Shown: one piece after another, positions 1 through 11,027 of the stretch
Numbering within the stretch: the first letter of the stretch is position 1
Layout of the letters: the number at the start of each line of letters is the position of its first letter
Assembly: GCA_027886185.1 (NCBI GenBank)
Contig: WOAB01000318.1
Coordinates: forward strand, 1-64,000
Direction: 5' to 3'
Length of the DNA stretch: 64,000 bases
DNA from: Rheum nobile
Lineage: Eukaryota > Streptophyta > Magnoliopsida > Caryophyllales > Polygonaceae
Made by a program: the position numbers and the translations under genes
The notes under the pieces: generated by a model
Database searches by the model: none
What the model was told of the DNA's origin: nothing
What the model saw: only the letters and a program-made list of their open reading frames with translations

Positions 1-77
1 TAAATGACAGAGATGCAAGGCTACTAGGCCTTGTACACTGTTACAGACTTCATATTTTATAATGATATATTTTATTA
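1..77 (+). other. 3' UTR remnant of a defensin-like gene copy
   Basis: These bases match 47215-47292, the stretch just after the stop codon of the defensin-like exon at 47013-47194, with a single one-base indel. I therefore read them as the tail of another defensin-like gene copy whose exons lie before the window. The match stops exactly where the LTR of the next element begins, so the retrotransposon apparently inserted in or just after the 3' UTR. No coding sequence of this copy is visible. Confidence 0.8.
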
Positions 78-571
78 TGTGTTTTGGGCAAAAAGATATC
101 AAACCTAAATTGTCTTCGATGTGGTGCTATTAGTCGAACGAATCAGTTTATAACTTCAAACAAAATACAAACCAAGAATGATGAAACGAAACGGGAAATC
201 AAGCTTAGCTGAGACGGATCGCAATGATCGAGTGAGATTGAGTAATGTTTCGAACACGTAGAACGATCGAATGATCTCTTCCTTAGAAACTTGTGCCGAA
301 TTACAATGAGAGTTCGAGATGCTAGCCAGTTGCATCCGTAGGGTGTGTGTACCATAGATCGATCAATTTATTTAAAATGAAAGGATTTAATGCCAGATTT
401 GAGAGGATCACTCGGGTTACTTAATGTCACGATTCTATCCACGATTTCCGCTCTGGACGTACGAATGGAGTCGTTGGTCGCATCAACGATGAATCTCCTC
501 TTCTGCACGATGGGCCGTGATCTTTGCTGCTTCATGGGCCCGATCCAATCTTGATAAAATGTGGCCCAACA
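78..571 (-). repeat. 3' LTR of the minus-strand Tat-like element
   Basis: On the minus strand the segment begins TGTTGGGCC (from 571) and ends GCCCAAAACACA (at 78), giving TG...CA ends. A related LTR in the opposite orientation lies at 53956-54480, with the same first and last dozen bases. Just inside, a minus-strand purine-rich run (TTTGGGG, near 575-582) may be the polypurine tract. No second LTR for this element is in the window, so LTR age cannot be judged. Confidence 0.75.
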
Positions 572-804
572 ATTGCCCCAAAGGAAACGGATGAGTAACA
601 GTTGTACTTGGGCGGTTTTCTTTCCTTCATGGATCACGGACACGTGCACTGGATCGGACGTCTCTGCTGCAGAATTGGATCCCATCCTTTGCCAATAATT
701 GATTTGACTTCTGCCCCTTTCTTCTCATATTCACCGTATGTAACTTCTCCTTCCCTAGGTAACTTTTCCTCCTTCCAAGTTTGAATCTTTTCACCATCTC
801 ATTC

Positions 805-2577
805 ATGGCCGCTTCCAATTCGGAGTCAAGTTCTGAAGATCCCCCCCCCCCCTTTTCCTTCTCAGCGAGCAGGAAAGCGTCGTGAACGTCATGACTCAGC
901 CTGAACTCGACAGGGGCCTTGCAGGTTGGAGGTTTTCCTAGGATGCCATCTCTCGCCTCCCCTATCCAGACGAACGGGCCGACTCGAGATGTCCGGGTTG
1001 GGTTTGCTTCTAGGAATATCCTTTCAAAATAGGCCATACCTTTCCTTTCCTGAACTAGGTCAGTCTGTGCTCTCTTCTTTCCTCCTTAGCCCCTTGCCAA
1101 ATAATGCCTCATGCCTGGCGTTTGCTTAAGGTCTTGGACCGTCTGAACAAAGATTTGCTGTGGAATAGATTGTAGGGTTTTAGATTATAACTGCTGTCTG
1201 GGGTCCAAGCAATCGTACCAGTATAACCTTCGGAGCCGCTATGACCGCCAACCCTTGGCTTTGAGGTTGAATGTGAACGATCGTGGATGGAAAAAGCGGT
1301 TCTTTTTCGTGAACGTTGCGTCTTTGGGCTTGGGGGGCGATTGTCCGTTCTTGGTTGACCGAATGGATGTGGAAAGGTTTGTGTTCTTTCCTGTGCTTGA
1401 AGTAGGTCGCGTGGCTTTTAACTTTGGCTTACATACCTTTTTGCAGACCCTGAGATCGAAGATCCGAAGAGGATCCTGTTCTAGATTCGAGGACGCAGAC
1501 AGTTCTGAAGTTTTCCCAGATCGAAGGTCCTTTGCGAACATCAACATCTTTGCAACCGCTCAAACTCTCCCAGTCGAAGCAAATTCACCGATGTCGTCTT
1601 CTTCTAAATGTGGGTTCCTACCAAGTCTGCCTTGCCTTGTTTCTCTTATCTACTATCTTTGATTCTGTTTTCGTTGAATGCAGCCTTATCCCGGAGTGAA
1701 AGATCTAGCGCTCGTCTTTCGGCCAAGGATTTGCTGGCGCAGAGGATGCGTTCCAAGCTCCTCCTAAAGGGTGTCCTCCCAAGTCGCTTCCCTCAAAGTC
1801 GTCTGGTCATAAGAGGAAACGTGTTCGTGCCTCAGAGGACGCGTCGAAAGGCAAGTCTGCGAAGAAGAGCATTGATTTCCCTGAGCTCCTCACCCTGCCA
1901 GTACCTGACGATATCGAAGACCTCCCTGCTTTGGAGAATCTGGAAATGGCCGCCACAGGCTCTTGGACGGTTTGAACTCAACTTCCCCTCTGTTTTTTTT
2001 TTTTTTTGTTTGCATCTGCTGACTTGCTGTCTGCGTGGGTAGGTCTTCCAACAACTTAGGTCGAGTCATTTGAAGACGAATCAGATGTGGGGACGCGCTC
2101 AGTCGAAGATCTCCCAGCTGTGGATAGGGCGAAAGAAGCAGAGGCGTCGCTGAAGATGTCAGAGGGTATGCGTCGCGTTGCCGAGACTAACTGAAGGTTT
2201 CTGAGCAACGTGTTAGTGATTTGAAGGCTCGACTGGAAATGCCAAGAAGGAGGGCGGTGAGGTTTGCCACTGACGTTGGAGCTTACTTCACGCTCAAGGC
2301 CAGGATTGAGATGATGGAGGATCTTAAGGCCGGCCGTCAAGAGTCGTGGGACCTGGAGAAGGATCATGCTTATCTGGACGAGCAGTTCCCCAACGGTTGC
2401 CCCGGCGTCGGCTTCCTTCAGGTGTGCGGGACCGTTGGAGTCATGGCGAAAGAAGGAACTAAAGTGAGTTCCGGACGAACAGAAACGGCACGCGATCTTG
2501 CCCCTGACGCTGCTCTTGATGTTGCCCCTGACGCTGCCAAGGTAGAGATGTCGAAGCTTGAATCTCTCATCCCTTGA
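805..2577 (+). pseudogene. Antisense extra gene (aORF) of the Tat-like element
   Basis: The gene runs opposite to gag-pol. A likely start at 805 gives a Ser/Glu/Pro-rich beginning (MAASNSESSSED). A second open stretch, 1255-1600, contains VNDRGWKKRFFFV; a third, about 1682-1970, is Lys/Ser-rich (KSSGHKRKRVRASED); a fourth, to 2577, is helical and ends with a DLAPDAALDVAPDAA repeat. Intron-like gaps with pyrimidine tracts and AG ends lie near 1605-1681 and 1972-2041 (GT...TAG). Frames shift between and within blocks and a stop lies near 2190, so this is a decayed copy. The same peptide core, opposite strand, occurs at 47436-47777 in the second Tat-like element, supporting real coding history. 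Function is unknown; such genes are typical of the Tat lineage. Confidence 0.6.
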
Positions 2578-3175
2578 CTTGTTGGTTTGTTTTCTTGGAT
2601 ATTTGGATTGATTGTTTGGAAGTCCCACCGTCGTGTGGGCAAACTCTTAAGTTTTGCAACCCGTCCACCATCGCGGGGTCGCGTGTTTGTAAGACGATGA
2701 TGATTGGCGTTTTCGCCTTTTGTTTTTGAATAGCACTCTTGGTTTCTGGCACCTGTCTGTGTTTGATGTATGTTTGCATGGATGCGTTCTCCGAAAGGAG
2801 GCCCTGCGTATTGTGTTTGAGTTTAGTCCATGACAGTTGTATATTATAATCCAGGGAGGTAAGCAAATGGTCTTGCGTTAAGTGTATAGTTCAAGGCTTC
2901 ATGTACATTATTTTGTAATAAGGCAGACGGTGTGCCGAAGGCCTTTGTTGTTCAACTCATGTGTGTCGATCGATCGCGTTGTGTAAGTTTGTAAGCGCTT
3001 TTATGTGTCTTGGGTGGATCTACTGCTTTGTTTGAGCTTGTTACGCCTGTGTTTGGATGAGACAAAGCGAGGGGTTGCTAAGGAATGGTTGTCGGGGGTG
3101 AACCCAACGGCCCTCCGATGTTTAAGTCAGTGAGAAAGAATGTAATTGATAATCTGACAAATAATAGAAAAGTTT

Positions 3176-4107
3176 TTAGAAATGATACTGCTTTAGGTAC
3201 GTTGTGTTCCAGCTTCTTGGGATGTCACGTCCTTTCATGTCTTGCAATCTGTAAGCGCCTTGTCCAACGACGTCTGTGATTAGATAGGGTCCTTCCCATT
3301 GTGGGGCCAGCTTACCATCCCTGGGGTTTTTGTGTTCTGAAATGTCTTCCTCAGTACCAATCACCCTTTTTGAAAACTCGGACGCGGACATTTTGTTGTA
3401 GCTCCTTGCGACCTATTGTTGATATTTGACCATCCTAAGCCTGGCTTTTTCTCTGACTTCGTCAATCGTGTCGAGGTTATGCGACAACTCTTCATCGTTC
3501 TGCTCCGGGGTCTGCAGGTCGTATCTGGCTGTAGGGATAAGTATCTCAATGGGGATGACCGCTTCACATCCGTAAACAAGCGAGAAGGGTGATTGTCTTG
3601 TCGCATTCTTTGGTGTGGTTCTATCGGACCGGAGGATGTATGAGAATTCGTCTGTCCACTTGCCTTTCGCGCCTTCTAGCCTCTTTTTAGGTTATTGATG
3701 ATGATTTTGTTATTGGACTCTGCATGTCCGTTCGACTGTGGGTATATGGGGGTGGATGTGACTAAGTTGATGTTCCACTGTTCACAGAAGGCTCTAGTCT
3801 TGCGACCGATGAATTGGGAGCCATTGTCGCATACGATCTCTGATGGCACGCCGAATCTGCACAAAATGTTTCGTTTGATGAATGAAATGACTTGAGTTTC
3901 TTTTACCTCTCGATAGGATTCGGCTTCGATCCATTTGGAGAAGTAATCCGTCATGGCGAGGAAGAAGACGCGTTGCCCCTGTGCTGGCGGTAACTTGCCA
4001 ACAATGTCCATTCCCCATCTCATGAACGGCCAAGGCGCGAGTGTCGGATGCAGGGGTTCAGACGGTTGGTGTGCGACTGATGCATGTCGTTGACAATGCT
4101 CTTCTTC
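3176..4107 (-). pseudogene. Integrase domain of the Tat-like element
   Basis: DDE integrase, which would join element cDNA to the genome. The core reads from about 4033 downward: GMDIVGKLPPAQG with the first Asp, then CDNGSQF with the second Asp, then NGHAESNNK with the Glu, so all three catalytic acids are visible. The C-terminal part (3176-3606, in other frames) retains PFSLVYG, GKLAPQWEGPY and PRSWN-like motifs common in plant gypsy integrases. Only the end of the N-terminal zinc finger remains (HCQRHASV near 4085-4100), where the gene is cut by a rearranged junction. At least two frameshifts separate core and C-terminus, so it is not functional. Confidence 0.8.
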
Positions 4108-4178
4108 GCAGGAATTTCACTAGAGAGAAGAGCATTGATTTCCCTGAACTCCGAAAGAACATTTAGTAGGGTTCAATT

Positions 4179-5002
4179 TCATGTTATAAGCATTTTAGTA
4201 CTTCGAATGCTTCCTTCAAGTGTTCGACATGATCTTCTTTGAACATTTTTAACATCTTTTTGCTTTGACTTTACCAACATGTCATCTATATAGACCTCCA
4301 TGGTGTCCCCAAGCTGGTCTTTGAACATTTTATTCACCAGTCTTTGGTACGTTGCCCCTGCGTTCTTTAGACCGAAGGGCATACCTTATAGCAGTAGGTT
4401 CCTTGGCTAGTGATGAAGTCTGTCTTCTCTTGGTCTTGAGGGTCCATCAATATCTGGTTATAGCCACTGAATGCATCCATGAAAGAGAGCATTTCGTGGC
4501 CTGCCGTCGCGTCGATCATTGCATCAATGTGTGGTAAAGGGAACGAATCTTTTGGGCATGCTTTGTTGAGATCTTTGAAGTCTATACAAACTCTCCACTT
4601 TCCATTCTTCTTTTCGACCACCACTACGTTAGCCAGCCACTCGGGATACTCGACTTCCCTAATCTTGCCTGTCTCTAGCAGTTTCTTGACTTCGTCGTCG
4701 ACTATTCTGTTTCGTTCCGCGGCGAACTTCCTGCGTTTCTGTTTGACAGGGGGAAAGCCTGCATCCACATTTAGTTTATGAGTTATGATGTCAGGGGAGA
4801 TGCCTACCACGTCTTTATGAGACCATGCAAAATAGTTGGAGTTCGACCGGAGGAATCCTATCAATCTTTCACGGGTCGCATCATCGAGATCGGACCCGAT
4901 CCTGACTGTCTGACCTGGCGAGGTAGGGTCGATAGCAACTTCGATTAGCTTTTCTGTTTCTGGCTCAATGTATGTGCTCGACCCTTCCCCATTCTGTAAT
5001 TG
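4179..5002 (-). pseudogene. Reverse transcriptase of the Tat-like element
   Basis: RNA-dependent DNA polymerase. From about 4990 downward come a linker (YIEPETEKL), the fingers (EWLANVVVVEKKNGKWR, DFKDLNKACPKDSFPLP), the palm motif with its Asp (FMDAFSGYNQI), then after a frameshift near 4370-4382 MPFGLKNAGATYQ and the catalytic YIDDMLVKS near 4280-4310. Both active-site Asp residues are intact. The thumb and the whole RNase H domain are missing: coding ends near 4179, and within about 70 bases the sequence becomes integrase. The linker is in frame with the protease region apart from one TAG at 5003-5005. Confidence 0.85.
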
Positions 5003-5974
5003 CTATGTCGTGTCGCTCTCGACTGCTTTCTTCATGGAAGTTACGTAGCACTCCCTAGCGAGCCTTTTCTCTCCTTTGATTTCTTGGACCCCCCATTTGG
5101 TTGGGAATTTGATCGTTTGATGATAGGTGGAAGGGACTGCCTTCATCGACTGTATCCAAGGCCTGCCAATGATGCAATTGTAAGGAGATTCACAATCTAT
5201 CACTACGAATTTTACCTGTCGATTAATTCCTCCCGCATAAGTGGTGAGAGTGATCTCGCTGAGCGAGTAACGGACTTCGCCACTGAACCCCACCAAGGGT
5301 AGTCTCCTCTTAGTCACGTCTTCCTCGCTGAGGCCCGTCTCTTTTAGGGTGTCCAGGGTGATCAGGTCGGTGGAACTACCTGTGTCAATTAGTACCCTAC
5401 GTACAAGACAATTTCCAATGGACAAGGATATTACCAGACTGTCGTGATGCTCTGCCCATCCGTTGGCATCAGTCTCATCGAAAGTGATTGTGGGCAGGTC
5501 ACTTGTCTTCTTAGGCCTTGGCTCAGAGGGTGAGGGTACATTGCATATGCTCTGTTTGGCGTGGCGCTTTGCCGCGGAGTATGAGATCCCGCATATATCG
5601 GATCCACCTGAAATGGAGTTGACAATCTTGGCAGGTATAGGAGAAGAAGGGCGTTTGTTTTGTACCTCATCTCTTCGTTCCATGGTGGATTTGGCTCTGT
5701 CCGAAATGACGTCTCGAAGGAGTCCCTGCGACAGCAACCTTGCGACCTCTTTTTGCAATGCAACACATTCGTCGGTTTTGTGCCCATGGTCGCCGTGGAA
5801 GTCGTACCACTTTGTCGTGTCTTTCTTGAAATCAGGTTTGTCACTCTTTTGTGGCCATCTCACGTCTTTACCATACTTGTCGAACGTTTTAACTAACTCT
5901 GCAATGGAAACACAGAAGTTATACGATTGTACCTTGGGGGGTAGTGAAGGATTTTCCTTCCATTCATGTCCCAT
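5003..5974 (-). pseudogene. Zinc knuckle and aspartic protease of the Tat-like element
   Basis: The middle of the gag-pol polyprotein. Near the start is a Tat-type zinc knuckle, KWYDFHGDHGHKTDEC. The position normally held by the first Cys (KYC in relatives) is Tyr here, so the knuckle is probably broken. The retropepsin follows with VLIDTGSSTDLI (catalytic Asp in DTG) and the later hydrophobic motif CIIGRPWIQ. The reading frame continues from gag across one in-frame TGA (5999-6001) and into RT across one TAG (5003-5005). The protease would cut the polyprotein in the virus-like particle. Confidence 0.8.
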
Positions 5975-5998
5975 GTCTCGACTGCGATCGTCGCGTCC

Positions 5999-7075
5999 TC
6001 AGGGATATGGCAATGGTCGCCTGTCCTTACGACTGTCAGAGGTCGATCTGCGACTGACTCGATCCGGACTTGGTTCGGCCCTAAAGGGTTCCTCGTCCTC
6101 TTCCAACCTAACTTGAGCCATTGTCTTGGCCTGGACGTCTTCGAAGGTTCGACAGGGGTACTTCGTCCATTCTCGATATAACTCACTGCCTCGAACCAGA
6201 CCCCGTCGAAAGGCTTCGATGGATGTAGGGACATCGCAATGGGGTATGGCGACCTTTTCCTTATTGTACCTATTAAGATAAGTGCGCAGAGGTTCATTAT
6301 TATTTTGGACAACACGGTATAGATCGCTAGATTGCTTTTCTAGCCTTCGACTACTAGCGAATTGAATTTTAAAAGCATTGACTAATTCTGCGAAGGATGC
6401 GATCGATCCTTGTGGCAGATGCATGAACCAAGTAAGAGCCGGCCCTGCGAGGGAGGTGCCGAAACTTTTACACATAACCGCCTCGCGATTGGTCCTGGAG
6501 ACGGAAATTGTCATGAGCTTTTGCTTGTAGAGGGAGATGTGGTCATCTGGATCGCTTGTCCCATTATAACTTGTCATGCTGGGGAGATGAAACTTCTTCG
6601 GGATCTCTACCCGTGCGATATCATCCACGAAGGGAGATTCCTCGAAGCCATCCAATGCTTCTTTCTCGATGGGTTGGGGAACGCCCGGGATCTTTGCAAG
6701 ACGCTCGTCGAAATACTTCATATGCTCGTTGATAGCTTGTTGAATGAGCGTCTGGATGTTCAGCGTAGCCGCGACCTGTGGATTGTTTACTCGGATCCCT
6801 TCGGAGTCGGTAAGAGAAACATTATTAGTCATAACGGGGTTAACACGAGAAGTTTCAGGAATACCGGTCGTATGGGTTTGGTTTCGCCCGTTTGCTGGCG
6901 TTATGACCACATCATCCATATCCAGTCGAGTCCGGATCCCATCGAGGTCGATTGAACGCCTGCTTCCGGCTGGTGCGGATGCAGCAGATTGGACCTGCGC
7001 TCTAAGAAATTCATTTTCATTAGTCAAACGATTAATTGCAGTAACGGAAGTAGCCTGGTACCAAGGTTGTAAAGA
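5999..7075 (-). pseudogene. Gag of the Tat-like element
   Basis: Structural protein of the retrotransposon particle. The core is recognisable: IPKKFHLPSMTSYNGTSDP, then DDHISLYKQKLM, MCKSFGTSLAGPALTWF and SFAELVNAFKIQF, the order seen in plant gypsy gag. The first Met is at 7027, but the frame stays open upstream to about 7075, where it enters the fold-back junction, so the true start is lost. The frame ends at a TGA (5999-6001) and reopens into the zinc-knuckle and protease segment, as expected of a single gag-pol frame with a point nonsense. Confidence 0.85.
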
Positions 7076-7111
7076 TCATCCCAATGGATGATCTTTACAA
7101 CCTTGGTACCA
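7056..7111. repeat. Perfect 26-bp fold-back at the Tat-like element breakpoint
   Basis: Bases 7056-7081 and 7086-7111 are perfect inverted copies, separated by only 4 bases. The left arm continues gag-frame sequence of the Tat-like element, and the right arm is its mirror, fused to unrelated sequence that includes a LINE-type RNase H relic. This looks like a template-switch or hairpin-capped break junction rather than a normal retrotransposon end. Confidence 0.85.
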
Positions 7112-7242
7112 AAGAATTCAAAAGAAGAGTTCAAAGTTATGAACTCATATCTAGATCCAGATGGAATGTGAAGCGACTGATTGGCAGGGGTGGAGAGAAG
7201 GATCCATTGAAACTTGTAAAGAGCCGGTGGAGTAATAATATA

Positions 7243-7640
7243 ACTGGCGAGGAAATCCGTTGCACGGTTTGCCTCGCGGAAATAGTGGTATACCTAAAAT
7301 ACAGTAAAGGACGATAAAAGCACAACAATATCTTGAATAATGGTGTGAATTTCCCAGAGAATTTTCCAGATACCTCTAATGGAATTAATAACAACTAAAT
7401 TGTTCCCTTCAACAATTAAGTGAGGTAAGTGAAGGCGAACCGGTTGCTGTATGCCAGAGAGAGCAGCAAGCGCCTCAATACGGAGTGTAGATGTAGGTGT
7501 TATGGATTCCTAATGGAAAGGTATAAGCCGTCCACTATTATCACGAATGACGTGTCCTAAATTACAACTATCGTGATTTTTCCGAGAACCCAAAGTATAA
7601 TTTGAACCATTGTTGTGGTGGTTTTTTCTATATTGGAACC
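7243..7640 (-). pseudogene. LINE-type RNase H-like (RVT_3) fragment
   Basis: On the minus strand one frame reads CNLGHVIRDNSGRLIPFH, a stop, TLRIEALAALSGIQQPVRLH, LIVEGNNLVVINSIRGIW, a second stop, then YHYFREANRATDFLAS. These are the ordered blocks of the RNase H-like domain found at the C-terminus of many plant non-LTR retrotransposon proteins and their relatives. Two in-frame stops and the lack of an upstream RT show a dead fragment. Upstream (larger coordinates) I see no further coding similarity. Confidence 0.75.
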
Positions 7641-9326
7641 ATCAAAGTGTTGTTTGAGGTCTATTAGGAAACTTGAAATAGTTGAAACCCATTAGTAAAG
7701 GGCAAACAAAATGCATTAATTATCCTTGACACGATCTCTAGTTATTGATCCACCAAAATTTATAATTTCAAAATTAGATTAAACTACCTTAGTACTCGTG
7801 TCTTGCATAGAACTTGTATATAATATTAATTATAGCATTAGATTTTTTTTAATTCTTATGCACATATTAAGATTTTCAACCTTTACTTTTTAATAACTCT
7901 TGATATTGTGATTAACATAAAACTAATCATGAAGAAAAGTAGAATATTGAAAATACAAACTTAATGTTGAAGCGTAAATATTCATATCAAAACACACACA
8001 AAATTAAAAAATTTAGTGTAATTTAAATGAGTATACAAATGTCTAATAATGATGTAATGAGCAAACGGAGAATCAAAATATATGACCAATATTGTTGTCT
8101 GAAATAATTCTTCCATGTATGATATTATTGTCCATCAAAATTTTCGCAAACAAATTTATCAACAAAAAATGAATTTATGTTATTAAAGTATTTTCTCATC
8201 AAACAATATTTTTTGCTCTTAATCATTTTTTACTTAATTTACTACCGGTGACAACCAAATTGATGGTAATTCTCATATCCTTAAAAAGAAGATATTAATC
8301 TCAATATAAAACAAATCTTTATCTTTTTTTATTTCTAAATTGTGAAACTGTTCTCTAGCCACAGTTGTACAATCATATGCAAGACTAAACATACAGTTAA
8401 TTTATGAAAATTATTCAACTCAATATGTTAATTGGTTTGGTTGGTTCAATTAGGTTTGGATTGACGTGTCATTAAAATTTAAGGGTCAGTCAAGTTGGGT
8501 CATAGCGGGTTTTGTGTGGGTTCCACCCGAGTCACAAACGCCAATTTTTGTATGTTTATTGAAATACATTTGATAATCAAATTCATGACATAAACATTTT
8601 AAATTAAATAAGGTTAATATTAGATATAATTATTAAAAATAATATATTATTATATAAAATTTTAATTATAAAATATTTTATAATATTCAATATAAAAAAA
8701 AACTTGACATGTATAAACAACGGGTCGAGTCAACCCATCTGATTGGGTCGATAAAATCGAAAAATTGATGAACAAGTAGGTTTGATTTGAGCGACGTTTT
8801 TACCTATCTACCATAGTTTCGTTCATAAATTATTATATATTATTTTATCATATTGTCTCTTGAAACAATAACCCCTTCCCTAGAAATTTGGAAATTTCTT
8901 TAGGAACTGTTAATGTAGATGACAAATGAATGTAACATAAAGAGAAATTTTACCTCTATATAAAGGTCATACAGATACAAGTCATCCATTCCAAAAAATA
9001 AATGATCTCAATCCACATCTCCATTTTCTTATGATTTTCTTACACCTTATTTCTATAATTACTTGAATTAGATTTGTATATGGTTAGTTTATTGATATCT
9101 ATTTTATGAGTTGTAATTGATATTTCGTATGTTTTGTTGTTCCCCATTTTATTAATTAGAATTCGAAATATTTGTGTATTTTTTGTTGATAATTTGTTCA
9201 GTGGCAAGTATAATATCGATCTCTTGAGCATATTATCACAATCCTCCTAGACTACTGATGCTCATTCACATGAGCCAAATTGAAAGCTTAAGCTATTTCA
9301 TTAGCTTTGATATCTTGTTCTTCATT
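7641..9326. other. AT-rich sequence, no gene seen
   Basis: The stretch is strongly AT-rich with many stops in all frames. A TATA-like CTATATAAAGG lies near 8956-8966 on the plus strand, about 370 bases before the pararetroviral terminal repeat, but nothing shows that it drives anything. I see no coding similarity, no tandem repeat and no convincing transposon ends. Confidence 0.6.
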
Positions 9327-9411
9327 TTTACTATTCAAAAAAGTCACTGTTCATATTACTGTTCACACTGCTATTTTCGTCTTTTTACCTGCTATTTATA
9401 ACCTGGGTTCA
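9327..9411 (+). repeat. Terminal repeat of the pararetrovirus, upstream copy
   Basis: About 85 bases, from TTACTATTCAAAAAAGTCA to ACCTGGGTTCA, recur at 15600-15681 with a handful of differences. The upstream copy directly precedes the primer-binding site. Flanking sequence on the 5' side is not shared, so this is a short terminal redundancy (more than one genome length of virus integrated) rather than a full LTR. Confidence 0.7.
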
Positions 9412-9413
9412 TT

Positions 9414-9426
9414 TGGTATCAGAGCC
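9414..9426 (+). promoter_or_regulatory. Primer-binding site for initiator tRNA-Met
   Basis: TGGTATCAGAGCC is complementary to the 3' end of plant initiator tRNA-Met, the primer used by caulimovirids (and copia elements) for minus-strand DNA synthesis. Its place between the terminal repeat and the movement-protein ORF is as expected. Confidence 0.85.
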
Positions 9427-9678
9427 ACTAGTAACATACATCTGAATGCATTTAGTTGTTCACCTGAGTTCATATTACTGTTCACACTGCTATTTACGCC
9501 TTTAGTTACTGTTCACCTGAGTCATACTCGTTACTATTACTAAAGAATGCGCGTTTGGTTTAGTCGTAAAACCGCTTGGTCAGCCCGAAGGATAGGGTAG
9601 TCCCGGTAGATGGTCCCACGCCAACTGTAACAATAACTCATATGATTAAGATTAACAGCTCCTAAACCATCTTTGATC

Positions 9679-11023
9679 ATGGCCTTACAATTTAGACGTA
9701 TTCTATCTAGAGGTTCTAGTTCTACTAGCACCCCTGTTGTACATAGCAATGAAAATCTTTATGAAAATAATATTTCAGATTGGTCCATACCACAACAGAG
9801 TATAGAGTCCATCTACAGAATAGGACTCATTGACTTTAAAACAGCCCTTAGTGTTAAAAGTCATGAAGAGACCCTTAGTCCAGACAAACACCAACAAACT
9901 TTGCAATTACTTTCATCTTTATCCCTTAAAAAGTACTTAGACAAGAGTTACATGTATATCCACATAGGATTAATACAAGTTGCCCTAAAACCCTTAGCCA
10001 GACAAGGAATATACTCCGGTATTTATGGCTTTAAGAGATGATAGATTAAAATCTTATAAAGACTCCATAATTGCTGTCATACAAACTAATATTAGTAATG
10101 ACCCTATTTTCTTTAATTGCTCTCCTAATTTTAATGATAATATGACAGATCCTAGAATTTGTGAGACTCTTACCCTTGATATTAAACTCCTTAATAATAG
10201 CTTCAAACAATTCTCTAAAAACTTTGCCATAATCTACAGAATCCATTATAAACTCTTAAGTTGTCTCGTAGACCCTAGATGTCTTATACCTCTTGTTCCT
10301 AGAGGAGAAACTACTCTTCTACAACTAGAAGCAGAAAAATACATTACCTTCACTCCTAAATTAAGAAAATGGGAAGATATTATTATACCTGAGACTCTTG
10401 AACATAGACATAATCGTCCTCCTAGTAATATTGAAAGAACAGAGATTTCTCAAATAGAAGAAAGTCAAGATGGTAGAGTACTCTTAAGATTTAACTCCAG
10501 CATATCCTTTCCTTCTATGCCTAGAATCCCTAATACTTTCCCAGCCAGAACTTCCTTTTCAGACTCCTTTTACACAACTAGAGACCATTCAGTCATAGTA
10601 GAATTTAGCAATCCTATTCCTAATCCAGTTAATGAACTAAATAGAGATCAATCTCCTCTCTCTTCACCTACTCGGAGTGATATGGGTAGATATTCCTCTA
10701 TAAATGTTATCTCTAAAACAGAATTTACTCTAGACAAAGATTATTTATTAAGAGACTTTGAATCTAAAAAGAATAAAATTAAGAAAACATGGTTCATGAA
10801 AATAGAAAAGGAAAACAGAAATAAAATAAGAGAATTATGGTATTCTGATATGGAAAAACTTAGAGCCAACATTCCATTCTTTATTTGGTTCCCTAATTAC
10901 CTTAAAAAACAAGGTATAAAGAACCCTTTTGATAAAAAATCTATAGAAGTCCAAACTAGATTAACTAAAACTTGGAGCCTCTTACCCTCAGAAACTACTC
11001 AAAGTATTCATCCACCTTTATAG
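9679..11023 (+). pseudogene. Movement-protein region of the pararetrovirus polyprotein
   Basis: Homologous to the 30K-superfamily cell-to-cell movement proteins, which widen plasmodesmata. The N-terminal block includes KYLDKSYMYIHIGLIQVALK followed by ARQGIYSGIY, the hallmark start of the 30K core. After a frameshift near 10025-10041 the core continues with DDRLKSYKDSIIAVIQTN and a Pro/Ser-rich linker, then a basic helical segment (MKIEKENRNKIREL) and FFIWFPNYLKKQG. A TAG ends the frame at 11021-11023, but homologous codons continue beyond it. The part from about residue 260 recurs inverted at 16553-16907. Confidence 0.7.
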
Positions 11024-11027
11024 GGAA

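Larger units (their letters stand above)
78..7081 (-). mobile_element. Tat-like Ty3/gypsy retrotransposon, 5' truncated
   Basis: Read on the minus strand the order is gag, zinc knuckle, aspartic protease, reverse transcriptase, integrase, an extra gene on the opposite strand, and a 3' LTR. Integrase after RT is the Ty3/gypsy order. An extra antisense gene between integrase and the 3' LTR is a known trait of the Tat lineage, which is why I favour that lineage. Gag, protease and the first part of RT share one frame broken only by TGA at 5999-6001 and TAG at 5003-5005; frameshifts follow in RT and integrase. The 5' LTR, primer-binding site and RNase H are missing, so the copy is dead. It ends at a fold-back junction (7056-7111). 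Confidence 0.85.

Noticed and set aside
1239..1547. Open frame on the minus strand rich in Lys/Ser/Thr
   Set aside because: It is the complement of the antisense gene at 1255-1600, whose peptide is conserved in the second Tat-like element; the minus frame has no such support.
9545..9630. Possible tRNA or tRNA-like fold near GGTCAGCCCGAAGG
   Set aside because: No acceptor stem, anticodon arm or T-loop consensus can be laid out; it is leader sequence of the pararetrovirus.
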